From: CAZLYX01 sp964563885
GTDB lineage: Bacteria > Pseudomonadota > Gammaproteobacteria > Burkholderiales > Neisseriaceae
NCBI GenBank assembly: GCA_964563885.1
Contig: CAZLYX010000024.1
Coordinates: 1 to 29,389, forward strand
Length of the DNA: 29,389 bases
Reading direction: 5' to 3'
Part shown: positions 22,475 to 29,389 of the stretch, one piece after another
Numbering within the stretch: position 1 is the first letter of the stretch
How the letters are laid out: the number at the start of each line of letters is the position of its first letter
Translations under genes and position numbers: made by a program
Notes under the pieces: generated by a model
What the model was told of the DNA's origin: nothing
Databases searched by the model: none
What the model saw: only the letters and a program-made list of their open reading frames with translations

Positions 22475-22966
22475 ATGATTAAACTACATACTAATTTTGG
22501 CGTTATCGGTATTGAATTAGACCACGACAAAGCCCCTCTCACTGCAGCTAACTTTGAACAATACGTTAAAGATGGCTTCTATGATGGCGTTATCTTTCAT
22601 CGTGTGATTAAGGATTTCATGGTTCAAGGTGGCGGCATGGATGAAAACATGAATGAAAAAACCTCTCGTGATTCAATTCAAAACGAAGCACAAAACGGTT
22701 TAAAAAATGATAAATACACTGTTGCAATGGCGCGCACGCAAGCCCCCCACTCAGCTTCAGCACAATTTTTTATCAATACCAAAGACAACACATTCTTAAA
22801 CCACACCGCACCAAACCCGCAGGGTTGGGGCTATGCTGTATTTGGCAAGGTAGTTGAAGGCCAAAGTGTAGTAGACGAAATAGAAGGCGTAAAAACCAAG
22901 CGCAATGGCCATCATGATGATGTTCCGGCCGAACCAGTAGTGATCAATAAAGCTGAAATCGTTTAA
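22475..22966 (+). CDS. ppiB: Cytosolic cyclophilin-type peptidyl-prolyl isomerase
   Basis: 163 residues without a signal peptide, so cytosolic. The cyclophilin core is complete: GFYDGVIFHRVIKDFMVQGGG, YTVAMARTQAPHSASAQFFINT (catalytic region), and GWGYAVFGKVVEGQSVVDEI. AGGAAA about six bases before ATG supports the start. It is a close paralogue of the periplasmic enzyme encoded at 19035, with the same order of motifs. A DUS hairpin follows. Confidence 0.93.
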   Translation: MIKLHTNFGVIGIELDHDKAPLTAANFEQYVKDGFYDGVIFHRVIKDFMVQGGGMDENMNEKTSRDSIQNEAQNGLKNDKYTVAMARTQAPHSASAQFFINTKDNTFLNHTAPNPQGWGYAVFGKVVEGQSVVDEIEGVKTKRNGHHDDVPAEPVVINKAEIV

Positions 22967-22981
22967 TCCACGATAAGCTTT

Positions 22982-23016
22982 AAAAAGGCTATCTGAAACA
23001 TTCAGGTAGCCTTTTT
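22982..23016. terminator. DUS inverted-repeat terminator with one wobble
   Basis: 22982-22997 pairs with 23001-23016, with one T-G wobble because the left arm reads GCTATCTGAA. Three-base loop, T-run after. Ends ppiB. Confidence 0.8.
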
Positions 23017-23028
23017 ATAATGTATTTG

Positions 23029-23060
23029 CATTTGGGTGTCTTTAAACATTTGGGTGTCTT
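23029..23060 (+). repeat. Short direct repeat, period 18 bp
   Basis: CATTTGGGTGTCTT occurs at 23029-23042 and 23047-23060. It lies in the gene-free region between convergent ppiB and ppsA; no function is apparent. Confidence 0.7.
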
Positions 23061-23170
23061 AAAATATGATAAAAAAGTCTTATCTATCAATGCCACATCT
23101 GTATATTGCTGTGATTAAAATTCACTAGCATTGAATACATTATGTATTTAAAAAATAAAACATAAAAATA

Positions 23171-23198
23171 AAGCCGCTACTTATTTAAGTAGCGGCTT
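23171..23198 (-). terminator. Intrinsic terminator of ppsA
   Basis: AAGCCGCTACTT (23171-23182) pairs perfectly with AAGTAGCGGCTT (23187-23198) around a four-base loop, with a T-rich tail on the minus strand. It lies 18 bp past the ppsA stop codon and has no DUS. Confidence 0.88.
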
Positions 23199-23215
23199 CG
23201 ATTTATCATAACTTA

Positions 23216-25603
23216 TTATTTTTTCAGTTCTTTAGCCAGATATATCCATGTTTCGATTACAGTATCTGGGTTTAAAGAAATGGTTTCAATACCCTCTTCT
23301 ACTAACCATTTAGCAAAATCAGGATGATCTGATGGACCTTGACCACAAATACCTACATATTTGTTTAACTTGCGACAAGCAGAAATAGCCAAATGCAGCA
23401 TCACTTTTACGGCAGGATTACGCTCATCAAAAGTAGATGCAATTGGGCCACCACTATCGCGGTCAACACCTAAAGTTAATTGAGTCATGTCATTTGAGCC
23501 AATTGAGAAGCCATCAAAATATTTCAAGAATTGTTCGGCTAAAATAGCATTGCTTGGCAATTCGCACATCATGATTAAGCGCAAACCATTCTTACCACGC
23601 TCTAAACCATTTTCTTTCAGTGCTTTAACCACAGCTTCTGCTTCGCTCAAAGTACGCACAAATGGAATCATGATTTCAACGTTGGTTAAACCCATTTCAT
23701 CACGCACGCGTTTCAGAGCTTGGCATTCCAGCGCGAAGCAATCTTTGAAGTCTTCTGAAACATAACGAGCTGCACCACGGAAACCCAACATCGGGTTTTC
23801 TTCATTTGGCTCGTAAAGGCTACCACCCACTAAGTTTGCATACTCATTTGATTTAAAATCAGACATGCGAACAATGGTTTTACGTGGATAAACCGAAGCA
23901 GCCAAAGTAGCAACACCTTCAGTAATTTTATCCACAAAGAAATCTACTGGCGAAGCATAACCAGCGATGCGATCAGTGATTTCATCACGCAAAACTTTAT
24001 CTTGCTTATCAAATTCCAACAAAGCTTTAGGATGAATACCAATTTGGCGGTTAATGATGAATTCCATACGTGCCAAGCCAATACCTTCACTTGGCAAGCT
24101 GGCAAATGAGAATGCCAACTCAGGGTTGCCCACGTTCATCATGATTTTAACTGGGGCTTCAGGCATATTGTCCAAAGCCACATCAATGATGTCTACTTTC
24201 AACAAACCTTCATAAATTAGACCAGTATCACCTTCAGCACAAGAAACAGTCACTTCTTGACCTTCTTTTAAACGCTCAGAAGCATCACCACAACCTACCA
24301 CAGCTGGCACACCCAACTCACGTGCGATAATCGCAGCGTGACAAGTACGACCACCACGGTTGGTAACAATGGCAGCAGCACGTTTCATTACTGGTTCCCA
24401 ATCTGGGTCAGTCATATCAGTTACTAAAACATCACCTGGCTGAACTTGATCCATTTCAGAAGCATTTTGAATCAGGCGAACACGACCCTGTCCAATTTTT
24501 TGACCAATTGAACGGCCTTCAGCCAAAACTGCAGATTTTTCTTCAATGCGGTAACGACGTAAACTACGGGTATTGGTTTCTTGCGATTTAACTGTTTCTG
24601 GGCGCGCTTGTAAAATATACAATTTGCCATCTAGGCCATCACGACCCCACTCAATATCCATCGCACGACCATAATGCTCTTCAATGATCATTGCATATTT
24701 TGCTAATTCTGTAATTTCTTCGTTGCTAATTGAGAACAGTTTTTGCTCTTCTTTAGAAACATCAATAATTTCAACAGACTTACCCGCTTGCGCTTGGTCG
24801 GTAAAAATCATTTTTAGCAGTTTAGAACCCATGGTTTTGCGCAAGATAGCAGGTTTTCCTGCTTTTAAAGTTGGCTTATGCACATAAAACTCATCTGGGT
24901 TTACCGCGCCTTGCACAACAGTTTCACCTAAGCCGTATGATGAAGTAACGAATACTACATCTTCAAAACCTGATTCTGTATCAATAGTGAAGATAACGCC
25001 TGCCGCACCAGTATCTGAACGAACCATGCGTTGCACACCGGCAGATAAAGCTACGATGTCGTGTTCGAAACCTTTATGTACGCGATATGAGATTGCACGA
25101 TCATTGTATAAAGAAGCAAATACATGTTTCATTGCTTCTTTAACGTTTTCTAAACCATTGATGTTTAGGAACGTTTCTTGTTGGCCAGCAAAAGAAGCAT
25201 CAGGCAAATCTTCTGCAGTAGCAGAAGAGCGCACGGCAACAGCAATTTGATCGGTTCCGGCGTTGGCAACCATTTGATCCCATGCAGTTTTAATGTCGTC
25301 ATCCAGCTCTTGCGGAAACGGAGTATCTAAAACCCATTGACGGATTTCTTTACCCACGCGGGCAAGTTCAGTTACATCTTCAACATCTAAAGCGGCCAAT
25401 GCAGTAGAAATGCGATCGCTTAAACCTTCATGTGCTAAAAACTTGCGGTAAGCATCAGCAGTGGTAGCAAAGCCACCAGGCACACGCACACCTTTTTCGG
25501 TTAATTGACTAATCATTTCGCCCAATGAAGCGTTTTTACCACCAACACTCTCAACATCGGTCATGCGAAGATTTTCAAACCAGATAACGTTATTACCAGC
25601 CAT
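23216..25603 (-). CDS. ppsA: Phosphoenolpyruvate synthase
   Basis: Makes PEP from pyruvate, ATP and water, the entry step of gluconeogenesis. 795 residues, normal length. The N-terminal ATP-grasp domain is marked by ESVGGKNASLGEM and AVRSSATAEDLPDASFAGQQETFLN. The swivelling phosphohistidine domain contains GGRTCHAAIIARELGVPA with His422 and the neighbouring Thr420 that the regulator PpsR targets. The C-terminal PEP/pyruvate TIM-barrel includes IGSNDMTQLTLGVDRDSG and KYVGICGQGPSDHPDF with the catalytic Cys. AGGAAC about eight bases before ATG supports the start. It is divergent from ppsR across a 426-bp region and ends at a strong hairpin. Confidence 0.97.
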   Translation of the reverse strand: MAGNNVIWFENLRMTDVESVGGKNASLGEMISQLTEKGVRVPGGFATTADAYRKFLAHEGLSDRISTALAALDVEDVTELARVGKEIRQWVLDTPFPQELDDDIKTAWDQMVANAGTDQIAVAVRSSATAEDLPDASFAGQQETFLNINGLENVKEAMKHVFASLYNDRAISYRVHKGFEHDIVALSAGVQRMVRSDTGAAGVIFTIDTESGFEDVVFVTSSYGLGETVVQGAVNPDEFYVHKPTLKAGKPAILRKTMGSKLLKMIFTDQAQAGKSVEIIDVSKEEQKLFSISNEEITELAKYAMIIEEHYGRAMDIEWGRDGLDGKLYILQARPETVKSQETNTRSLRRYRIEEKSAVLAEGRSIGQKIGQGRVRLIQNASEMDQVQPGDVLVTDMTDPDWEPVMKRAAAIVTNRGGRTCHAAIIARELGVPAVVGCGDASERLKEGQEVTVSCAEGDTGLIYEGLLKVDIIDVALDNMPEAPVKIMMNVGNPELAFSFASLPSEGIGLARMEFIINRQIGIHPKALLEFDKQDKVLRDEITDRIAGYASPVDFFVDKITEGVATLAASVYPRKTIVRMSDFKSNEYANLVGGSLYEPNEENPMLGFRGAARYVSEDFKDCFALECQALKRVRDEMGLTNVEIMIPFVRTLSEAEAVVKALKENGLERGKNGLRLIMMCELPSNAILAEQFLKYFDGFSIGSNDMTQLTLGVDRDSGGPIASTFDERNPAVKVMLHLAISACRKLNKYVGICGQGPSDHPDFAKWLVEEGIETISLNPDTVIETWIYLAKELKK

Positions 25604-26029
25604 TTGTTTGCGTTCCTAAATTTGGATAGATTAAAAAATAAATTTCAAACGTTATTTTAGCTTGTCGGTTAAACTCTGTCATGCTTTTTTATATATTAAA
25701 AACAATGAGGGATACTGCAAAATTGCGATTGGCTACCAGTGTAGCTACCTGAAACAAGCGGTAGTTTATTGCAATGAAAATGATTAGCTGTTGTATAGTA
25801 AAGCTTTTGAATGGCATGATAATAAGTATGTAGTAAAATAACCATTGTTAGTTTTGGCATTAATATGTTCATAAATAGCAATCTTTAAAATATTAATGCT
25901 GATTAGCATAATGTTGCTTTTCTGTGTAATTTGCTGTAATTGGCTATTTTTACCTTTAAATTAAAGGCTATACTTGCTATTATGCTCCATTATTTGAGAC
26001 AAGAACCCACCTCGAAAAGTGAGAATAAT
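25604..26029. promoter_or_regulatory. Divergent ppsA/ppsR intergenic region
   Basis: 426 bp of AT-rich sequence with no supported gene. It must carry the promoters of both genes. A TATACT (25969-25974) could be the ppsR -10, but no good -35 lies 17 bp before it. A partial DUS (GTAGCTACCTGAAAC, about 25741-25755) is unpaired. No clear operator was seen. Confidence 0.45.
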
Positions 26030-26854
26030 ATGTCAGCCAACCGACGCCACGCTTTTTTCATTTCAGACCGCACTGGTTTAACTTCTGAAAGCATGGGCGA
26101 TGCCTTACTAGACCAATTTGAAGGCATTGAATTTCGACGCACTACTTATCCATTTGTAGATACCGTAGAAAAAGCGCATGAGATGGTTAATATCATCAAT
26201 CGCATGGCGGAGATTACTTCTGTACGACCATTGGTTTTTTCAAGCATCATTGGCGCAGAGATTCGTGAAGTGATCCAAACGTCAGCAGGTATGCATCTTA
26301 GCTTTTTTGATGCCTTTTTAAGCAGATTAGAAGCTGAATTGGGTGTACCAGCGCGACATTCAGTGGGTAGAAACCACGGTATTTACGATGCTGAACGCTA
26401 CGAAGCACGCATGGAAGCAGTGAATTTTTCACTTAATCACGATGACGGTGTGAGTGATAAAGATTTAAAAAATGCTGATGTAATTTTGATGGGTGTTTCT
26501 CGCTCAGGCAAAACACCAACGTGTTTATACATGGCGATGCAATACGGTATTCGTGCTGCTAACTATCCTCTTACAGCAGATGATTTATCCAGCACTAATC
26601 TGCCACCAATGATAAAAGCGTATAAACATAAGCTGTTTGGTTTAACCATTCAGCCAGAACGCTTGCGCGAAATCCGTCAAGAGCGCCGCCCAGATTCTAA
26701 TTACTCGAGCATGAATACCTGCCGTAATGAGGTTGCAGAAGCTCAGGCCATGTATCGACAACACAGCATTCCGTTTACCAACAGTACCAATAAATCAGTG
26801 GAAGAGTTGGCAATCGGTATCATGCAAGCATGTAAATTAAAACGTCGTTTTTAA
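26030..26854 (+). CDS. ppsR: PEP synthase regulatory protein (bifunctional kinase/phosphorylase)
   Basis: A DUF299-family enzyme that inactivates PpsA by ADP-dependent phosphorylation of a Thr beside the catalytic His, and reactivates it by phosphate-dependent removal. 274 residues. Visible signatures: FFISDRTGLTSESMG at the N-terminus, HSVGRNHGIYD, and the P-loop-like GVSRSGKTPTCLYMAMQYG (155-173) followed by AANYPLTADD. The longer frame from 25940 adds 30 unlikely residues; ATG 26030 with GTGAG about five to six bases upstream is preferred. The target Thr is present in the divergently encoded PpsA, so the pair is coherent. A DUS hairpin follows. Confidence 0.95.
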   Translation: MSANRRHAFFISDRTGLTSESMGDALLDQFEGIEFRRTTYPFVDTVEKAHEMVNIINRMAEITSVRPLVFSSIIGAEIREVIQTSAGMHLSFFDAFLSRLEAELGVPARHSVGRNHGIYDAERYEARMEAVNFSLNHDDGVSDKDLKNADVILMGVSRSGKTPTCLYMAMQYGIRAANYPLTADDLSSTNLPPMIKAYKHKLFGLTIQPERLREIRQERRPDSNYSSMNTCRNEVAEAQAMYRQHSIPFTNSTNKSVEELAIGIMQACKLKRRF

Positions 26855-26865
26855 TGGCTCTATAT

Positions 26866-26905
26866 TTCAAAAGGCTACCTGAAGTATTTCAGGTAGCCTT
26901 TTGAA
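26866..26905. terminator. DUS inverted-repeat terminator, 18-bp stem
   Basis: 26866-26883 pairs perfectly with 26888-26905, four-base loop. Ends ppsR. Confidence 0.85.
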
Positions 26906-26929
26906 TCTTGATCTACAATGTAATTTAAG

Positions 26930-26948
26930 TTAAACATATGATGTTTAA
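26930..26948. promoter_or_regulatory. Perfect palindrome upstream of the SanA-family gene
   Basis: TTAAACAT-ATG-ATGTTTAA is an exact 8-3-8 palindrome ending 24 bp before the start codon. No T-run follows, so it is more like an operator than a terminator. The cognate regulator is unknown. Confidence 0.45.
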
Positions 26949-26972
26949 ATTCACCAATAGGCTATCTGATAC

Positions 26973-27614
26973 ATGTTTTTGACCATCTTATTTTGTGTTG
27001 TTGCTAGCCTGATTGGAGCCGATGTTTATAGTGCGTTGCGAGCAAGATTGTACAGTTATCAAAATACATCTGATATTCCGAACTGTGAATTTGGTTTAAT
27101 TTTGGGCACGGCTAAATATTTAGGTAATGGCAACAGCATTAATCGCTATTATCAATATCGCATTAACGCTGCTCTTGAATTGTGGCACGCTGGTAAGGTT
27201 AACGCATTTATAGTTAGTGGCAGCGGCGTTAACAATCAGCCAAGCGAAACGGCGTGTATGCAAGCAGATTTAGTGGCTGCTGGCGTGCCATCAACAGCGA
27301 TATGGCAAGATGCGGCTGGATTGCGTACTTTAGACAGCATTGTGCGTTATCAACAAAAATTTGGCTCAAGAAGCGTCTGCATTATTTCACAGCCTTTTCA
27401 CAACCAGCGCGCCTTGGTGCAGGCTAGACATTACCAACTTAATGCGTACGCTTATAACGCTAAAATTGTGGGCGTGAAGGCGGGCTGGAAAATTCATGCT
27501 CGCGAACGCTTTGCTCGTATCAAACTTTGGTACGATTTGCTCGCTCGCACACAGCCACTGTATCCGCTGGCGCAAATTGATATTATACAATTGCCTACTC
27601 AACCTGATATTTAA
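26973..27614 (+). CDS. SanA/YdcF (DUF218) family membrane-anchored protein
   Basis: 213 residues. The N-terminal hydrophobic segment MFLTILFCVVASLIGADVYSA anchors it in the inner membrane. The DUF218 domain follows, with GLILGTAKYLGNGNSINRYYQYRINAALELW, VSGSGVNNQPSETACMQADLVAAGVP, LRTLDSIVRYQQKFG and ISQPFHNQRALVQAR. This matches SanA rather than the larger ElyC. SanA affects envelope permeability and vancomycin resistance in E. coli at high temperature; the biochemical activity is not settled. The ribosome binding site is poor: AGG lies in a degenerate DUS (AGGCTATCTGAT) about 13 bases before ATG. A perfect palindrome lies upstream. Confidence 0.88.
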   Translation: MFLTILFCVVASLIGADVYSALRARLYSYQNTSDIPNCEFGLILGTAKYLGNGNSINRYYQYRINAALELWHAGKVNAFIVSGSGVNNQPSETACMQADLVAAGVPSTAIWQDAAGLRTLDSIVRYQQKFGSRSVCIISQPFHNQRALVQARHYQLNAYAYNAKIVGVKAGWKIHARERFARIKLWYDLLARTQPLYPLAQIDIIQLPTQPDI

Positions 27615-27635
27615 GTAACTTGCCCTCAAAATCCT

Positions 27636-27647
27636 TTCAGGTGGCCT
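27636..27647 (-). repeat. Variant DUS (one mismatch) before serS
   Basis: TTCAGGTGGCCT differs from the reverse 12-mer at one base. It is unpaired; no terminator is formed after the SanA-family gene. Confidence 0.6.
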
Positions 27648-27733
27648 TTTTAAAGTAGAACGCGCGGTGCGTAGAAATGCAATTTGGTTTACAATATGCC
27701 CCATTAATCATTATTCAATAGCACGAGAAAACC

Positions 27734-29029
27734 ATGTTAGATATTCAATTATTGCGTCATGATGCTGCCGCCGTAGCCGCACGTTTGGCAAGCCGCGGCT
27801 ACACTTTAGATACCAGCACTTATGAAGTATTGGAAGCGCGCCGCAAAGATTTACAAGTTAAAACTGAAGAGTTACAAGCTGGGCGTAACAGTGTTTCTAA
27901 ACAAATCGGCGCCTTAAAAGGCCAAGGAAAACACGACGAAGCTGAACAAGCGATGGCTGAAGTGGTGCAGATTAAAACCAGCTTAGAACAAGTTGAAACT
28001 GAATATAACAGCGTGCAAGCCGAATTAGATTATTGGCTGATGACCATCCCAAACCTGCCACACGAAAGCGTGCCAGTGGGCAAAGATGAAACTCAAAACA
28101 CTGAAGTACGCAAAGTGGGCACGCTGCCAAACTTTGATTTTGAAGCAAAAGATCATGTTGATTTAGGCGCTGCTTTGGGCTTAGATTTTGATACTGCTGC
28201 AGCCATGTCTGGCGCACGGTTTAGCTTTATGAAAGGCCAAATTGCTCGCTTACACCGTGCGCTGTCTCAGTTTATGCTCGACATTCACACCACTCAACAT
28301 GGTTATATAGAGTGCTACACACCTTATATCGTCAACGATACTGCACTTTATGGCACTGGCCAATTACCAAAATTTGCAGAAGATTTATTTCATGTAACCC
28401 GTGGTGGCGACGAAACCAAATCTACTCAATATTTAATTCCTACTGCTGAAATTTCTTTAACCAACAGCGTGCGCGAACGTATTTTGCCAGCAGATGCCCT
28501 ACCCATTAAGCTCACTGCACATTCGCCCTGCTTTCGCTCTGAAGCTGGCGCATATGGTAAAGATGTGCGTGGCTTAATTCGCCAACACCAATTCGATAAA
28601 GTTGAAATGGTGCAAATTGTACACCCTGAGCAGTCTTATGAAGCTTTAGAAGAAATGGTTGGCCACGCCGAAAAAATTCTACAGTTATTAGAGCTTCCTT
28701 ATCGCGTTATCACCTTATGTACTGGCGACATGGGCTTTGGCGCAACTAAAACCTATGATTTAGAGGTTTGGGTACCTGCGCAAAATACCTACCGTGAAAT
28801 CTCGAGCTGTTCCAACTGCGAAGACTTTCAATCGCGCCGTATGAAATCGCGTTTTAAAGATGAAAACGGCAAAAATCGTTTGGTTCACACTTTAAATGGT
28901 TCAGGTTTAGCCGTGGGTCGTACATTGGTGGGCGTATTAGAAAACCATCAAAATGCTGATGGCAGTATTAATATACCAGCAGCATTGCAACCGTATATGG
29001 GCGGCATTAGCAAGCTGACTGCGCAATAA
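27734..29029 (+). CDS. serS: Seryl-tRNA synthetase
   Basis: A class II aminoacyl-tRNA synthetase that charges tRNA-Ser (and tRNA-Sec). 431 residues, normal length. The N-terminal coiled-coil arm that grips the long variable arm of tRNA-Ser spans about residues 30-105. Motif 2 is FRSEAGAYGKDVRGLIRQHQF and motif 3 is LNGSGLAVGRTLVGVLENHQ; TAEISLTN and EISSCSNCEDFQSRRM are further family signatures. The start MLDIQLLRHDAAAVA is standard, with GAGAAAACC just before it. A large DUS hairpin follows. Confidence 0.97.
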   Translation: MLDIQLLRHDAAAVAARLASRGYTLDTSTYEVLEARRKDLQVKTEELQAGRNSVSKQIGALKGQGKHDEAEQAMAEVVQIKTSLEQVETEYNSVQAELDYWLMTIPNLPHESVPVGKDETQNTEVRKVGTLPNFDFEAKDHVDLGAALGLDFDTAAAMSGARFSFMKGQIARLHRALSQFMLDIHTTQHGYIECYTPYIVNDTALYGTGQLPKFAEDLFHVTRGGDETKSTQYLIPTAEISLTNSVRERILPADALPIKLTAHSPCFRSEAGAYGKDVRGLIRQHQFDKVEMVQIVHPEQSYEALEEMVGHAEKILQLLELPYRVITLCTGDMGFGATKTYDLEVWVPAQNTYREISSCSNCEDFQSRRMKSRFKDENGKNRLVHTLNGSGLAVGRTLVGVLENHQNADGSINIPAALQPYMGGISKLTAQ

Positions 29030-29050
29030 ACTAAGCTATCAGTATGAGCT

Positions 29051-29115
29051 ATAAGGCTACCTGAATATGTTTGAGCTTTTTAAAGGCTTGTAAACTGATG
29101 TTCAGGTAGCCTTAT
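29051..29115. terminator. DUS hairpin with long structured loop
   Basis: A 15-bp perfect stem (29051-29065 with 29101-29115) with a 35-base loop that can itself fold (GTTT/AAAC and AGC/GCT). Ends serS. Confidence 0.75.
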
Positions 29116-29303
29116 TTATTCTGTTAGATTATTGATTAATTTGGGTATAAAAAATTATCATAATCTCTAAAAGCTTATATTTTCTCTTCTTTATAAATTA
29201 TTTAAATACAAAGCTCTTATTCTACGAACACTTAACCATTGCCAGCTAAATAACAAATTTAAATGAATAAGACGATGTACTTTAAATGGTTATTTATGGG
29301 ATT
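29116..29303. other. Gene-free AT-rich stretch after serS
   Basis: No open frame or clear signal was found apart from a spaced inverted match (AACCATT near 29233 and AATGGTT near 29285). Confidence 0.5.
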
Positions 29304-29389
29304 TTAAAGCAATTCAATCAGTATTAATCCTTTATGTGGCAGCACTCTCAAACCAATAAACGCAGCATTAATATTTTCAGGTAGCCTTT
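29304..29389 (-). CDS. Possible C-terminal end of a gene running off the window
   Basis: On the minus strand an open frame enters from the right edge and ends at TAA (29304-29306), giving 27 residues RLPENINAAFIGLRVLPHKG followed by LILIELL. The first five residues come from an in-frame DUS, exactly as in the alkaline phosphatase gene. The chain looks like a normal hydrophobic protein end, but 27 codons are too few to name a family. The alternative is that the DUS at 29376-29387 is one arm of another hairpin. Confidence 0.3.
   Translation of the reverse strand, partial: RLPENINAAFIGLRVLPHKGLILIELL

Noticed and set aside
23029..23060. Start of a CRISPR or tandem-repeat array
   Set aside because: Only two copies of a 14-mer with a four-base gap; no further units.
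25940..26029. Longer N-terminus for PpsR
   Set aside because: The added residues are unlike the family, which starts close to the FFISDRTG motif.

Overview
The window looks like a chromosomal segment of an AT-rich member of the Neisseriaceae (Betaproteobacteria). Three things point there. The 12-mer AGGCTACCTGAA, a dialect of the neisserial DNA uptake sequence (DUS), occurs more than twenty times, about half as inverted pairs that form transcription terminators. The proteins are strongly neisserial (AroC, DapF, minimal ProQ, LolA, Hmp). Base composition is low in GC. The AGGCTACCTGAA dialect is known from Eikenella, but such low GC suits Snodgrassella or a relative better. That assignment is inference. 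No tRNA, rRNA, CRISPR array or insertion sequence was seen.

Layout. 1-2700: a DUF3465 protein, an unrecognised protein, a small coiled-coil protein and an orphan amino-acid-binding lipoprotein. 2700-5300: gph and a CDF metal exporter on the minus strand, then a multiply disabled DUF455 ferritin-like pseudogene. 5500-10700: lolA, a lone TonB C-terminal domain protein, dapF, an inserted GNAT acetyltransferase, a DUF484 protein, a membrane protein and cysK. 10700-12100: two lipoproteins of unknown function, each closed by a DUS hairpin. 12100-14060 (minus): an AhpD/CMD-like protein, an acyl-CoA-dehydrogenase-like flavoprotein and a rubredoxin too small for most ORF cut-offs. 14200-19000: aroC, alkaline phosphatase, proQ and fbp. 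19000-23000: a periplasmic and a cytosolic cyclophilin bracketing flavohaemoglobin (hmp), a small unknown protein and a YceI protein. 23200-29390: ppsA and its regulator ppsR divergently, a SanA-family protein, serS and possibly the tail of another gene.

Working together. ppsA, ppsR and fbp are the dedicated steps of gluconeogenesis and its control, which suggests growth on organic acids. dapF, cysK and aroC are amino-acid biosynthesis. Hmp detoxifies nitric oxide. Most genes sit in single-gene or two-gene units separated by DUS hairpins.

Most worth a second look: (i) the flavoprotein/AhpD-like/rubredoxin trio, in which the flavoprotein lacks the usual acyl-CoA dehydrogenase signature motifs; (ii) the GNAT gene sitting between two near-identical 42-bp copies of the dapF 3' end, which marks a past insertion event; (iii) two stacked terminator-like hairpins between proQ and fbp; (iv) perfect palindromes upstream of dapF and of the sanA-like gene.
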